64,000 nt of DNA from Anditalea andensis (GCF_000714815.1 NZ_JMIH01000023.1:310001-374000), one strand, 5' to 3'. Shown: positions 1 through 10,401, numbered from the stretch's first letter. The notes: generated by a model not told the origin, from the letters alone. Translations and numbers: made by a program.

Positions 1-519
1 CAAGATCCCTATCAAGCCATTATTTATACTTCCTTCCAAGAAAGAGCTACTAAAGTATCCCATGTCAACACAGGAAAACTTGCGGATAAAGCAGGTGATG
101 ATGTGCTTTCCCGAATCTGTAAAACCATAGCAGGAGATGAAGCCCGACATGAAAAGGCCTACAAATCTTTTATGTCCCAAATCTTTGATATAGATCCTAG
201 TGGGGCCATGATTGCTTTCGAAACCATGATGAGAAAGCAGATCGTAATGCCTGCAGTTTTGATGGGAGATGGAGGATCCAATCCTTCTTTATTTAACCAG
301 TTCTCTGCCATAACCCAAAAAATAGGGGTGTATACAGGATGGGACTATGCCAGGATAATAGACCATTTGGTAAAATTATGGGAAGTTGAGTCCAAAACAG
401 GACTCAATGATGTAGCTGCAAAAGCCCAGGAATATCTTTCTGGTCTGGCCTCCAGATATATGAGGTTAGCCGATAGGTTAAAGACACCTGATGAAATCAG
501 CCTAGCATGGCTGAAATAG
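1..519 (+). CDS. Acyl-ACP desaturase, 3' part only
   Basis: The reading frame is open from the first base of the window, so the 5' end of the gene is missing; 172 codons remain. The family is a soluble di-iron enzyme that puts a double bond into acyl chains on acyl carrier protein using ferredoxin electrons. The fragment starts in the conserved YTSFQERAT segment and contains DEARHE near residue 45 of the fragment, which matches the second iron-binding EExRH-type motif of plant-type stearoyl-ACP desaturases. The C-terminal helical part looks complete and ends just before a strong hairpin terminator. The family call is secure; substrate and double-bond position cannot be read from the sequence. 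Confidence 0.88.
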   Translation, partial: QDPYQAIIYTSFQERATKVSHVNTGKLADKAGDDVLSRICKTIAGDEARHEKAYKSFMSQIFDIDPSGAMIAFETMMRKQIVMPAVLMGDGGSNPSLFNQFSAITQKIGVYTGWDYARIIDHLVKLWEVESKTGLNDVAAKAQEYLSGLASRYMRLADRLKTPDEISLAWLK

Positions 520-530
520 TAAGATTTGAA

Positions 531-557
531 AAGCTTGATAATATTCAAGCTTTTTTT
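531..557 (+). terminator. Rho-independent terminator of the desaturase gene
   Basis: AAGCTTGA at 531-538 and TCAAGCTT at 545-552 form a perfect 8-bp stem with a 6-base loop, followed by a run of T to 557. It starts 11 bases after the desaturase stop codon. Confidence 0.8.
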
Positions 558-625
558 AATTTATTCCCGATTTTTCAAACAATTGCTACTCATGCGGGGT
601 AAATGAATATAACTATACCTAAACT

Positions 626-1480
626 ATGCTAAAAATTAAAAGAATACATTCTGCAGTTTTAAAACCTATAGCGGACCTTATCACCTATAGTCCTTTACCA
701 TCTGCCGAATTAAGGCATATAGATCCATTTTTATTTTTAAATCATCATGGTCATCAGGTATACCCTAAAGGTAACAACGGTTTGCCATTTGGACCCCACC
801 CACATCGGGGCATGGAGACAGTCACATTTATATTGGAAGGTGATATCATGCATAAAGATTCCGGCGGGCATGAATCAGTCATAGAATCAGGTGGGGTACA
901 ATGGATGACGGCCGGCAAAGGGCTGATCCATGCTGAAGTAAGTTCTACAAAATTCAAGGACATTGGTGGTGATCTGGAGATACTTCAGCTATGGGTAAAC
1001 TTACCCTCCAAATATAAAATGGTGGAACCAAGATATATAGGGTTACAAAAAAATGAAATAACCAGTTTCACCCTGGACAGCCAAAATATCCAGGTGCAGC
1101 TAATAGCAGGGGAATGGGATGGACATAAGGGGTCATTCCCTACTTTAACCCCCATATTTCTTAGCAGCATCTCCATGACCAAGGGCGGAGGCTTCACTAA
1201 AAAAATTCCAAAGGGGGAAAATGTATTTTTTTATATCGTAAAAGGCTCGGTAGAGGTAAACGGTAAAGATATCAAATTACGTCATTTAGTAGAGTTCACA
1301 GATGAAGGAGGAGCGATTTTAATAGGTGCTTCAAGTGATGCCCATATCATTTTTGGACACTCGGCCCCATTTAATGAACCGATAGTGGCACAGGGACCTT
1401 TTGTAATGAATTCGCAGAAAGAAATATCCGAATCTTACAGGGATTATCAAGAGGGAAAGTTTGGTAAATGGATAGGTTAA
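626..1480 (+). CDS. Pirin family protein
   Basis: A 284-residue bicupin of the pirin family. The N-terminal cupin has the metal-ligand set seen in pirins: His58 and His60 in PHPHRGMET, then His102 and Glu104 in GLIHAEVS. Some family members are quercetin dioxygenases, others are redox or transcription cofactors, so the precise role is open. The C-terminal half, about residues 165-284, fits the second cupin (pirin_C). The length is normal for the family. It stands alone between the desaturase terminator and the glutaminase gene, and no Shine-Dalgarno is present before the ATG, as is usual in Bacteroidota. Confidence 0.9.
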   Translation: MLKIKRIHSAVLKPIADLITYSPLPSAELRHIDPFLFLNHHGHQVYPKGNNGLPFGPHPHRGMETVTFILEGDIMHKDSGGHESVIESGGVQWMTAGKGLIHAEVSSTKFKDIGGDLEILQLWVNLPSKYKMVEPRYIGLQKNEITSFTLDSQNIQVQLIAGEWDGHKGSFPTLTPIFLSSISMTKGGGFTKKIPKGENVFFYIVKGSVEVNGKDIKLRHLVEFTDEGGAILIGASSDAHIIFGHSAPFNEPIVAQGPFVMNSQKEISESYRDYQEGKFGKWIG

Positions 1481-1716
1481 ATCATACCATCTTCCCAATA
1501 TAAAGACATAACGCACCTAAACATATGCGAGAATATCTAACCCAGAATTTTAAATACAAACATAGAAAAGCCCTGTTTCATTAATAATCCTAGTAACATA
1601 GAAGTCTATTGTCTATGGTATTACATACTAATGCTATAGGCTCCGATATTGGGAACAATGATTGTATCTAATCTTTACATAATAAAATTAACCTAATCTT
1701 ATATAATTATATTTTT

Positions 1717-2631
1717 ATGGATTATCAAGCTTTGATAGATGAAGTATATCAGGAAGTCTCATCGATGGGACTAAAAGGAAAAGTGGCAGATTATATTCCT
1801 CAGTTAGCTGATATAGATCCTGAACTTTTTGGACTGGCCCTTGTAGATCTGGAGGGAAATATATATGGAGCCGGAGATTATAGAAAGGAATTTTCTATAC
1901 AAAGCATATCCAAAGTCCATACCCTCACCATGGTGATGCATGTATTTAAGAGTAAACTATGGCACCGTGTCAATGTGGAGCCTAGTGGCAATCCATTTAA
2001 TTCAGTAGCGCAGCTGGAATATGAAAAGGGCATCCCCAGAAACCCCTTCATAAATGCCGGTGCTCTGGTGATCACCGATGCCCTGGTCTCTAAGTATGAA
2101 AATCCCGAAAAAGATATCATTGACTTCATAAATGACATCACAGGACATAAATCCGTAAAAGTAAATGAGCTGGTTCACCAATCGGAAATTGACCATTCAG
2201 ACCGTAATATGGCTTTGGCCCATTTCTTAAAAGCCCATAATAATTTTAACAACAATATAGACAGGGTGCTGGATGTATATACTTACGCCTGCTCTTTGGA
2301 GATGAACTGTATAGATTTGGCACGTTCTTTTAGTTTCTTTGCCAATGATGGATATTGCATATTCGCAAAAAGACGGATACTTTCTCAAAGCCATAACCAA
2401 AGGATAAATTCACTGATGCTGACCTGCGGTTTTTATGACGAATCTGGAGAATTTGCGTTTAGGGTAGGCCTTCCCGGTAAGAGTGGTGTAGGAGGTGGTG
2501 TGGCAGCTGTACTACCTGGCAAATTCAGCGTGGCCGCATTCAGCCCTCAATTAAACGAAAAAGGCAACTCACTTAAAGCGATGAAAGCATTGGAACTCCT
2601 CACCACCAAACTTGAATTTTCATTGTTTTAG
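1717..2631 (+). CDS. glsA: Glutaminase
   Basis: A 304-residue serine-dependent glutaminase that hydrolyses glutamine to glutamate and ammonia. The catalytic SxxK motif of the beta-lactamase-like fold is visible as Ser63-Ile-Ser-Lys66 in SIQSISKV. Other conserved family blocks follow: GNPFNS, GIPRNPFINAGA, and near the C-terminus GLPGKSGVGGGV. Length and motif order match bacterial GlsA (YbaS/YbgJ type). It is a single gene that converges with recQ; a weak hairpin lies between the two stop codons. Confidence 0.95.
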   Translation: MDYQALIDEVYQEVSSMGLKGKVADYIPQLADIDPELFGLALVDLEGNIYGAGDYRKEFSIQSISKVHTLTMVMHVFKSKLWHRVNVEPSGNPFNSVAQLEYEKGIPRNPFINAGALVITDALVSKYENPEKDIIDFINDITGHKSVKVNELVHQSEIDHSDRNMALAHFLKAHNNFNNNIDRVLDVYTYACSLEMNCIDLARSFSFFANDGYCIFAKRRILSQSHNQRINSLMLTCGFYDESGEFAFRVGLPGKSGVGGGVAAVLPGKFSVAAFSPQLNEKGNSLKAMKALELLTTKLEFSLF

Positions 2632-2673
2632 CAATTTTATCACTTAGATAAGTGTTGAATGACCTTAAAAATT

Positions 2674-2694
2674 AACCTTTAGAAAAGGTTTTAA
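2674..2694. terminator. Weak hairpin between convergent glsA and recQ
   Basis: AACCTTT at 2674-2680 pairs with AAAGGTT at 2684-2690 around a 3-base loop, with a short T run after it on the plus strand. It sits between the two convergent stop codons. The stem is AT-rich and short, so this is a modest candidate. Confidence 0.4.
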
Positions 2695-2706
2695 ATCAGC
2701 TATCGA

Positions 2707-4830
2707 TCATGCTTCGGCTAGCGCTACTTTAATCTGAAAATAAGAAAACCTATCTCCAAAATTTTCTTTGACAGGTTTGAGCTTCATATCTTCCAAACGT
2801 CTATAAAATAGCCTGATAGTCAAAATGTCATCTTTGGACAATATGGTTTCCGCTGCTATTTTTTTATTTTTAACAAGGGTTACGATATGATTCTCTACGG
2901 TCATAGAGGTCATCCCTCTTTTTTCTGCAATCTGGTAAGGGTTTAATCCGTCTTTATACAATTGCAAAGTGATTTTTTCTGTATCACTTATAGCGGTGCT
3001 TCCGGATCTGGAGGGAGATTTCCTTGATACCAATTTTTTACGTGGCTCTAAGCCATGCATTTTAACATATGCCTGGATTACTTCCAGCAAAGCATTACCA
3101 TAGCTTTGTGCTTTTACCTGACCTATCCCGGTGATATCCAATAAGTCTTTTTCCTTCACCGGAAAATAGGTGGCCAATTCTACCAGAGTAGCATCAGAAA
3201 ACACAATATAAGGAGGTACCCCTTCTTTTTGAGCTAGATGATACCTTAAAACCTTTAGTTTTTCAAAAAGTCCCTCATCGTGTTGGGAAATATTTTTGGT
3301 AGTAGTGAAAGTAGCTTCTGAGGCTAATAATATTTTATCTTTCTTCTTAAGCTTTTCCCATGCCAGGGTAGTCAACTTTAATGTGGGGAAAGTATTACCA
3401 GCTTCTGCCAAATATCCTGCTTTTATTAGCTGGGCTCCCAATTCTTTCCAATAAACTTCGGTTTGATGCTGCCCTATCCCAAACACTGATAATGATTTAT
3501 GTTCATCTTGTATCTTATTGGACTTAGATCCCTTTAAAACAAGAATAACATATCCTAACCCAAATGCTTCATTCAGTCTCGCCACAGCAGAAAGTAGCAT
3601 TTGGGAAGGAACGGTCATATCCCGCTGATTGTCCCTACCAAAACAAACATCACAATTTCCGCAATGATCAGGGTGGTCCTCGCCAAAATAATTCATCAGG
3701 TATTTCCTTCTGCAGATATTGGTCTGGCCATATGTCCTCATCTTGGCAAGTTTACCTTTCATTACCTTTATATAAGCAGGATTATCTGCCTTTTCTAACA
3801 TGCGTTCCAGCGTAATGCTATCTCCTACACTAAAAAACATAAGCGCATCGCTGGGCAAGCCATCCCTCCCGGCTCTACCGGTTTCCTGATAATACCCTTC
3901 AATATTTTGGGGCATATTCATATGGACCACAAATCTTACATTGGATTTATCTATCCCCATACCAAAGGCTATAGTGGCCACCATGATTTTCACTTCATCT
4001 TTAATAAACCTTTCCTGGTTTTGATCCCTTACTTCACGCGGCAGTCCGGCATGATAGGCTAAAGCTTTAAGTCCTGCATGCTGGAGTTTTTCAGCGGTTT
4101 CCTCAGTTTGCTTACGAGATAGGCAGTAGATGATGCCGCTATTTTTCTGGTGACTTTCCAAAAACTCCAAGAGCTTGTCAAAAGATTGCTGTTTAGGAGC
4201 GACTTTGTATGTAATATTTTCCCTATCAAAAGAAGAAATAAACCATTTTGGGGATTTAAAGCCAAGTTTATCTGAAATGTCCTGTCTGGTAAGCTTATCG
4301 GCTGTAGCTGTCAAAGCTATGAAAGGAATATTAGAAAAATGTTTTCGAAGATCGCCTATTTTCAGATATTCCGGTCTGAAATCATGGCCCCATTGAGAGA
4401 CACAATGTGCTTCATCTACAGCAATCAACGATAGATTGGCCTGCTTGAGAAAATCCAATAAGGGGGAATTTCCAGAAAACAATCGTTCGGGAGCAACGTA
4501 TAGTAATTTGATCTTACCTTGTATTACTGCTTGTGACACATACCTTTGTTCACTTTGGCTCTGGGTAGAATTCATAAAAGCGGCTGGAATCCCATTTGAA
4601 TTCAGGGCATCTACCTGGTCTTTCATTAACGCTATTAAAGGGCTAATGACCAATGTAAACCCATCAAATACCATAGCAGGAATTTGATAACATACTGATT
4701 TCCCACCACCGGTGGGCATAAGGACGATGGTGTCCTGCTTTGCCATTACGGTGTTAATTATAGCTTCCTGATTACCTCTAAATCCATTGTAGCCATAAAA
4801 GTTTTTTAATATTTCTAGAGGTTGCTTCAT
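2707..4830 (-). CDS. recQ: ATP-dependent DNA helicase RecQ
   Basis: A 707-residue superfamily 2 helicase that unwinds DNA 3' to 5' in recombination and fork repair. Visible landmarks in order are Walker A in MPTGGGKSVCYQIP near residue 40, the VDEAHCVSQWGHDFRPEY block, and helicase motif VI in YYQETGRAGRDG. The RecQ zinc-binding cysteines follow (CRRKYLMNYFG, then CGNCDVC), then a winged helix and an HRDC domain around residues 510-590. The last 100 residues form an extra helix-turn-helix domain common in Bacteroidota and Firmicutes RecQ. A TAnnTTTG-like element (4857-4864, minus strand) lies just upstream. Confidence 0.96.
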   Translation of the reverse strand: MKQPLEILKNFYGYNGFRGNQEAIINTVMAKQDTIVLMPTGGGKSVCYQIPAMVFDGFTLVISPLIALMKDQVDALNSNGIPAAFMNSTQSQSEQRYVSQAVIQGKIKLLYVAPERLFSGNSPLLDFLKQANLSLIAVDEAHCVSQWGHDFRPEYLKIGDLRKHFSNIPFIALTATADKLTRQDISDKLGFKSPKWFISSFDRENITYKVAPKQQSFDKLLEFLESHQKNSGIIYCLSRKQTEETAEKLQHAGLKALAYHAGLPREVRDQNQERFIKDEVKIMVATIAFGMGIDKSNVRFVVHMNMPQNIEGYYQETGRAGRDGLPSDALMFFSVGDSITLERMLEKADNPAYIKVMKGKLAKMRTYGQTNICRRKYLMNYFGEDHPDHCGNCDVCFGRDNQRDMTVPSQMLLSAVARLNEAFGLGYVILVLKGSKSNKIQDEHKSLSVFGIGQHQTEVYWKELGAQLIKAGYLAEAGNTFPTLKLTTLAWEKLKKKDKILLASEATFTTTKNISQHDEGLFEKLKVLRYHLAQKEGVPPYIVFSDATLVELATYFPVKEKDLLDITGIGQVKAQSYGNALLEVIQAYVKMHGLEPRKKLVSRKSPSRSGSTAISDTEKITLQLYKDGLNPYQIAEKRGMTSMTVENHIVTLVKNKKIAAETILSKDDILTIRLFYRRLEDMKLKPVKENFGDRFSYFQIKVALAEA

Positions 4831-5195
4831 GCGGGACAGTATATTAAAAATGTATACAAATTTAACAAAATATGGCCTAAGAAGGAAGCATATTGATTTA
4901 ATCCATTCCCTGTATTTGTATATTACATGGTTAAATATATCTTAATAGATGGAATAACCCCTTTTTGAAGAATATATATAAAACACCTGCATTATTTTTG
5001 GAAAAAAAATAGTCTACATTCAAAATCCATTTTTTTCAGCTCTAACAACAATAACATCTATTCAAACAAAATATAAAATTGAATAATATTATAAATTACA
5101 ATTTTTATTACTATAAATAAATAATATTGGTATAAAATATTGTCTTAATAGAAATTATACTATTTATTTGGGCAAATATTTGATTTCAAATTTTT
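4831..5195. other. Very AT-rich intergenic region
   Basis: The 365 bases between the divergent recQ and lipoprotein genes are very AT-rich. A TAAATTTG -7-like element on the minus strand at 4857-4864 could serve recQ. No open frame, RNA gene or clear repeat was recognised. Confidence 0.5.
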
Positions 5196-6818
5196 ATGAA
5201 GAAGCATCCATTACTATTAAATGTACTCGTAGGATTATTATTGTTTTCCTGCAGCCAAGAAGAGGAAGACCAGCTCCCACTGTTTAATAATGATGAACAT
5301 ATTGTTCTTAATACTTCGACCGATTTAAACAGTAGGGTTAAAAAAGATGGTATTGGGGTAGTTGGAATCATTTCTAAAAACAATCCTACCGGTAAGTACA
5401 TGAAAAGCGGGGATAGTAAAATCCCAGGTTCATGGCCTATAGAAATGATCGGGCAAATCAATCTTCCAAAATTTGAAGGAAATACTCTTCACCTTACAGG
5501 GATAGATATTTTTGACAACCATGCATTTATCACTTATAAAGGAGATGATAACCTGTACCTAGGTGCCATAGAGATATTGGATCTTTCTTCCCAAAGCCAG
5601 CCAAAAATCATGAGCCAGGCCATATTTACGAATGCAAGTTTAAATGATGTAAAATACTCTCAGGGTAAATTATATATACCCGCGACCTTCAACATGGATT
5701 CAGATCCAAAATTAAAAAGCCGCGCAAACATAATTACAGTAAGCACCTCAAACGGAGTGTTTTCAGGAGATTTCAGAATAGATCCCTTAAAAGGAGAACA
5801 TGCCACTGGCGTATCTGTAAGCGATAACCATATCATCACATCCAGCTCTAATAAAGGCATCATCTCTTTACTTAACAAAAGTAATTCAGCCATAGTCAAA
5901 GAAATGGATTTCCCGGATTTAAAGCAGGTAGTTTATGCATCCAATAGAATAGTGGCCTTAAATGAAAAGGGAGAAATAAGCTTATTAGATCCCAATTCAT
6001 TAAATATCATAAAAACTATCAAGATGGGCGGTCATCTTCCTTTGTCCATAGAGGCCCATAATGGTCTGCTTTATGTTTCTGAAGGAAGTTTAGGATCCAC
6101 TGTATATGACCTATCTTCGGCCAATCAAATGACTAAATTAAACATCCCCCAAAAAGACCCCAATAATAAAGCTCATTCTACTCAACATATTTCTTCAAAT
6201 GACAAATTATTATTGATGGCAAATGGGGCCGCAGGGATGAGCATATTCGAATTGAAGCATAACCATGTAATTGAGGAACTAGGGAATTTAGAACTAAAAG
6301 CAACCCCAGATATGGTTAAAACCAGCAATCAATACATCATAGCTTCATCAAAAAAATCTGGAACACATATACTTAGAATTAACACTACTCATCAGATCAA
6401 CGATAATGGATGTGCCGGCTTAAAAGCTTATGATGACTGCAGCTGGATTATCGTAAAAGCCAATAGACCTCAGGCCTATTCCGGTATTACCGCAGCTGAT
6501 GGTTTGGAAGTAAGTGATCAACTGACCTATTGCGGTTCATTATCTATCAAAAATTTCATAAGCGTGCATCCTAAAGGTTCATTTAATATGCGTGGAAATT
6601 TGACGGTAGGTTCATTTGGCAGAAATACGGGCATGATCATAAATGAAAGATTTACAGTCGAAGGCAATGTGGTTATATATGGCAACCTTTTTATTAACAA
6701 AAATGCTAAAATTGAATTTCTAGGCGATGATTCGAAGATCACTGTACATGGTAAAGTCACCAAACAAGATGGACATAGTATCAAAGGGAAGTTCAATGAT
6801 ACCGAGGGGAAATTTTAA
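5196..6818 (+). CDS. Lipoprotein with propeller-like repeats and beta-helix-like C-terminus
   Basis: A 540-residue predicted lipoprotein: hydrophobic signal then LLFSC with the lipidated Cys19. Residues of about 90-400 show repeats of the kind seen in LVIVD/WD-like propellers, such as GIDIFDNHAFITYKG, GVSVSDNHIITSSS and GAAGMSIFEL. The last 100 residues change character: two Cys pairs (NGCAG, YDDCSW) precede short alternating strands such as VEGNVVIYGNLFINKNA, which resemble a right-handed beta-helix or adhesin-like stack. No catalytic motif was seen, and I do not recognise a specific function. It is probably surface or periplasm-facing. A strong hairpin follows the stop. Confidence 0.75.
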   Translation: MKKHPLLLNVLVGLLLFSCSQEEEDQLPLFNNDEHIVLNTSTDLNSRVKKDGIGVVGIISKNNPTGKYMKSGDSKIPGSWPIEMIGQINLPKFEGNTLHLTGIDIFDNHAFITYKGDDNLYLGAIEILDLSSQSQPKIMSQAIFTNASLNDVKYSQGKLYIPATFNMDSDPKLKSRANIITVSTSNGVFSGDFRIDPLKGEHATGVSVSDNHIITSSSNKGIISLLNKSNSAIVKEMDFPDLKQVVYASNRIVALNEKGEISLLDPNSLNIIKTIKMGGHLPLSIEAHNGLLYVSEGSLGSTVYDLSSANQMTKLNIPQKDPNNKAHSTQHISSNDKLLLMANGAAGMSIFELKHNHVIEELGNLELKATPDMVKTSNQYIIASSKKSGTHILRINTTHQINDNGCAGLKAYDDCSWIIVKANRPQAYSGITAADGLEVSDQLTYCGSLSIKNFISVHPKGSFNMRGNLTVGSFGRNTGMIINERFTVEGNVVIYGNLFINKNAKIEFLGDDSKITVHGKVTKQDGHSIKGKFNDTEGKF

Positions 6819-6857
6819 CCAACTACCAAATACCCTCTCTGAAAGGGCAAAAATGAC

Positions 6858-6884
6858 AAAAGCATTCCATGTAGGAATGCTTTT
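6858..6884. terminator. Bidirectional terminator between the lipoprotein gene and rho
   Basis: AAAAGCATTCC at 6858-6868 pairs perfectly with GGAATGCTTTT at 6874-6884 around a 5-base loop. The A/T tails on both sides let it act for both convergent genes. Confidence 0.8.
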
Positions 6885-6912
6885 GTGGTACAATATAGTC
6901 AATTTTAGTTGC

Positions 6913-8769
6913 TTAGCTGTTCATACTGATCAGAAACTCAGAATTATCTCTGGTACCTTTCATTCGTTGAAGAAGGAATTCCATTGCTTCTTGGGAAGTC
7001 ATATCTGACATCAGTTTTCTTAAAATCCAAACGCGCTGCATTTCTTCTTTGTCCATAAGCAGATCCTCTCTTCTGGTACCAGATCCCGGTACATCAATAG
7101 CAGGATAAATTCGACGGTTAGAAAGTTTTCTATCAAGAGAAAGTTCCATGTTACCGGTACCTTTAAATTCTTCAAAGATTACTTCATCCATTTTAGATCC
7201 TGTTTCTACAAGTGCTGTAGCTATTATGGTCAATGAGCCACCATTCTCCACATTCCTTGCTGCTCCAAAAAATCTTTTGGGTTTATGAAGTGCATTGGCA
7301 TCCACACCACCTGAAAGTATTTTACCAGATGATGGCACCACAGTATTATAGGCACGTGCTAACCTGGTAATAGAATCCAAAAGTATCACCACATCATGAC
7401 CGCATTCTACCATTCTCTTGGCTTTTTCCAGTACCATAGAAGCTACCTTTACGTGACGGTCTGCCTGCTCGTCAAAAGTGGAAGAGATTACTTCAGCTTT
7501 TACTGATCTGGCCATTTCTGTCACCTCTTCAGGACGTTCATCGATCAGTAATATCATAAGATGAACTTCAGGATGGTTTTCGGCTATAGCATTAGCTATT
7601 TTCTGTAGCAACACAGTCTTACCTGTCTTTGGCTGTGCTACTATCATACCTCGCTGTCCTTTACCTATCGGAGCAAATAGATCTACTATACGGGTGGACA
7701 TATTATCTGCCTTGGTAGTAAGGTTTAATCTTTCCTCAGGAAACAATGGTGTAAGGTATTCAAAAGGAATCCTATCACGGATCTCTTCAGTAGTTTTACC
7801 GTTTACTGTCCCAACTTTAAGAAGGGCAAAATATTTTTCGCCTTCTTTGGGAGGACGGATCTGACCTTTTATATTATCACCTACCTTGAGCCCAAAAAGT
7901 TTGATCTGCGAAGGTGAAACGTAAATGTCATCAGGAGAGGCCAAATAATTATAATCCAACGATCTCAAAAACCCATAACCATCAGACATGATCTCTAGCA
8001 CTCCCTCATTTTCGATGATGCCATCAAAATCTTTAATGCTGATATTTGTCTTTCTCTTAGGGGTAGGAGTTTCTTGGGTGGCAGTACCAGGATTATTGTC
8101 TCTCGCTTCTCTCTTTCTTGGCTGTTGATCCTGTTCTTGAGGCAAGGTGGGCTGAGCATCATCTTCCACAGCTCTTTTTCTGGGTCTGAATGATCGGGTC
8201 TGCCCCTCTTCTTCTGACTTGGTTTCCCCTGCTGGTTTAGGATCTCTTATATCTCCTGTGGATTTTTCTTTAAGTACTTCTTTACCTGCATCTTTGTGTA
8301 GGTCTTTTCTGGCATCTTCTTTTTTTGATTCAGCCTTTTTAGTATCTACACTGATCGCATTTTCTTTAGTAGAATCAGCCTTAGGTGCGTTATCCTTTTT
8401 AGGCTCTTCTTTTTTAAATGCTTTTTTGGGTGCCTCTTTTCTTTCTTCTGGTTTAGAAGCTTCTTTAGCGACTTCCCCTTTTGGAAGTTCTGTCACATTT
8501 TGACGCTTAAACTTTGGCTTTGAAGGCTCTTCCGATGTTGCTGTTTTATTTTCAGAAGAGGAAGGGGTTTCGGCTTTTGGCTCTTCTGATTCTACTTTGG
8601 AGGGCTTTTTCTTAGGGAGGGCTTTTTCCGGCGTGATTGCCTGTTGATCCAAAATGGCGTAAACCAGTTCTTCTTTTTTTAGGGATTTAAAATTTTTAAC
8701 CCCCATTTCTTCTGCTATCTCTTTTAATTCAGATAACAACCTGATTTTTAGTTCTTCTATGTTATACAT
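6913..8769 (-). CDS. rho: Transcription termination factor Rho
   Basis: A 618-residue hexameric RNA helicase that ends transcription. The N-terminal Rho_N/SAP-like domain (about residues 1-45) is followed by roughly 190 residues rich in Lys, Glu, Pro and Ala. This insert is typical of Bacteroidota Rho and absent from E. coli Rho. The RNA-binding OSB fold follows, around [14 protein letters not shown]. The ATPase core carries Walker A in [11 protein letters not shown], Walker B in [16 protein letters not shown], and the Q/R-loop region [21 protein letters not shown]. The stop is close to a convergent terminator. Upstream lies a perfect inverted repeat at 8862-8877. Confidence 0.97.
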   Translation of the reverse strand: MYNIEELKIRLLSELKEIAEEMGVKNFKSLKKEELVYAILDQQAITPEKALPKKKPSKVESEEPKAETPSSSENKTATSEEPSKPKFKRQNVTELPKGEVAKEASKPEERKEAPKKAFKKEEPKKDNAPKADSTKENAISVDTKKAESKKEDARKDLHKDAGKEVLKEKSTGDIRDPKPAGETKSEEEGQTRSFRPRKRAVEDDAQPTLPQEQDQQPRKREARDNNPGTATQETPTPKRKTNISIKDFDGIIENEGVLEIMSDGYGFLRSLDYNYLASPDDIYVSPSQIKLFGLKVGDNIKGQIRPPKEGEKYFALLKVGTVNGKTTEEIRDRIPFEYLTPLFPEERLNLTTKADNMSTRIVDLFAPIGKGQRGMIVAQPKTGKTVLLQKIANAIAENHPEVHLMILLIDERPEEVTEMARSVKAEVISSTFDEQADRHVKVASMVLEKAKRMVECGHDVVILLDSITRLARAYNTVVPSSGKILSGGVDANALHKPKRFFGAARNVENGGSLTIIATALVETGSKMDEVIFEEFKGTGNMELSLDRKLSNRRIYPAIDVPGSGTRREDLLMDKEEMQRVWILRKLMSDMTSQEAMEFLLQRMKGTRDNSEFLISMNS

Positions 8770-9123
8770 AAAAAGCTGTAATTACTCGATGGTATGAATT
8801 GAAGTAAGTATTATGAAATGTCTTGATTGGGAAACAAAAAGGTCTTCAGGATAATTAAAAATTTCCGGGACCGGAAACTTTGCTACTGTGACTTTGCAAT
8901 AATACTATAAGGAATTGGAATACGCAAATTTTATAGTAGCTTAATCCGTTATTAGACAAGTTATTTGATATTTATCTTTATATACATGGATAAACTCATT
9001 TTGTTTTTCATTTTAATAGATTTTTTTCCAAAGCTTGCTTCATGCACAATATATAGTTAAGTCTTATATCTCCTCTTGATTTTACTATATTTGCCTTTGG
9101 TTAAACAGCGGAAATCACATAAA
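8770..9123. other. Divergent rho/serS control region
   Basis: The 354 bases between the divergent rho and serS genes hold the inverted repeat at 8862-8877 and a TATATTTG -7-like element at 9086-9093, about 30 bases before the serS ATG. No -33 TTTG is placed well for that element. No open frame was supported. Confidence 0.5.
8862..8877. repeat. Perfect inverted repeat upstream of rho
   Basis: TTTCCGG at 8862-8868 and CCGGAAA at 8871-8877 form a perfect 7-bp palindrome with a 2-base centre. It lies 93 bases upstream of the rho start and is more GC-rich than its surroundings. The size and symmetry suit a dimeric regulator operator, but no regulator is identified. Confidence 0.5.
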
Positions 9124-10401
9124 ATGTTACAGGTACATCAGATAAAAGACAATTACGAAACTGTTTTGTCAGGATTAGCGAAAAGGAACTTCCCTAATGC
9201 AGAAAATATCTTACAGCAAGTATTGGAAATAGATCAAAAGAGGCGGGACACACAACTGGAAAGAGACCAGCTTCAGGCGGAATCCAACAGCATCTCCAAA
9301 AAGATCGGTCAATACATGCAGCAAGGAAAAAAAGAGGATGCTGATAAGATAAAACTAAGGACAGGAGAGATCAAAGGTCTTATCAAAGACCTGGAAACTA
9401 GATATAGCATCGCTGAAGAAGAACTGAAACAATTGCTATATACCATTCCCAATATTCCACACAGCAGTGTTCCTGCAGGAAAAACGCCTGAAGATAACCA
9501 AGTTGTATTGGAAAACGGTAACATACCTCAACTTTATGAAGGCAGACTGCCCCATTGGGACCTGATAAAAAAGTATGACATCATCGATTTTGATCTAGGT
9601 GTAAAAATAGCAGGAGCAGGATTTCCGGTATATAAAGGTAAGGGAGCCAGACTGCAGAGAGCTTTAATTAATTTTTTCTTAAATGAAGCAGCTCAGCAGG
9701 GATATATGGAAGTACAGCCTCCCATACTTGTAAATGAAGAATCTGGATATGCTACGGGGCAATTGCCCGATAAGGAAGGACAGATGTATCTAGCTACGGC
9801 GGATAATCTATACCTCATCCCTACTGCCGAGGTGCCCATTACTAATTTATATAGGGATGTTATTCTTAGCCAAAGTGACTTTCCTATAAAAAATGTAGGT
9901 TTTACGCCGTGCTTTAGAAGAGAAGCCGGCAGCTGGGGAGCACATGTAAGAGGACTGAACAGGTTACACCAGTTTGATAAAGTCGAGATCGTTCAGATCA
10001 CACATCCAGACAAATCCTATGAAGCCCTGGAAGATATGAGCCTTTACGTACAGTCTCTCCTTCAAAAACTGGGATTACCATACAGGGTACTCAGACTATG
10101 TGGTGGAGATATGGGTTTTACTTCTGCTTTAACTTATGATATGGAAGTATATTCTGCCGCACAGGAAAGATGGCTTGAGGTAAGCTCTGTAAGCAACTTT
10201 GAAACTTACCAGTCCAACCGCCTAAAATTAAGGTTTAAAGGGGAGGAAAAGAAAACCACCACCCTAGCCCATACGCTCAATGGAAGTGCACTCGCATTAC
10301 CCAGAATAGTAGCCTCAATATTAGAAAACAACCAGACGGAAAAAGGCATCAGAATGCCGGAAGTTCTCATTCCTTATTTAGGTTTTGAATGGATAGATTG
10401 A
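9124..10401 (+). CDS. serS: Seryl-tRNA synthetase
   Basis: A 425-residue class II aminoacyl-tRNA synthetase that charges tRNA-Ser. The N-terminal coiled-coil arm is clear (residues about 25-105, rich in Gln, Lys and Glu). The class II motifs follow: motif 2 around NVGFTPCFRREAGSWGAHVRG and motif 3 near the C-terminus in LNGSALALPRIVASILEN. The frame is open further upstream, but the ATG at 9124 begins the conserved MLQVHQIKDN start of Bacteroidota SerS and sits 30 bases after a TATATTTG element. A long terminator follows. Confidence 0.96.
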   Translation: MLQVHQIKDNYETVLSGLAKRNFPNAENILQQVLEIDQKRRDTQLERDQLQAESNSISKKIGQYMQQGKKEDADKIKLRTGEIKGLIKDLETRYSIAEEELKQLLYTIPNIPHSSVPAGKTPEDNQVVLENGNIPQLYEGRLPHWDLIKKYDIIDFDLGVKIAGAGFPVYKGKGARLQRALINFFLNEAAQQGYMEVQPPILVNEESGYATGQLPDKEGQMYLATADNLYLIPTAEVPITNLYRDVILSQSDFPIKNVGFTPCFRREAGSWGAHVRGLNRLHQFDKVEIVQITHPDKSYEALEDMSLYVQSLLQKLGLPYRVLRLCGGDMGFTSALTYDMEVYSAAQERWLEVSSVSNFETYQSNRLKLRFKGEEKKTTTLAHTLNGSALALPRIVASILENNQTEKGIRMPEVLIPYLGFEWID

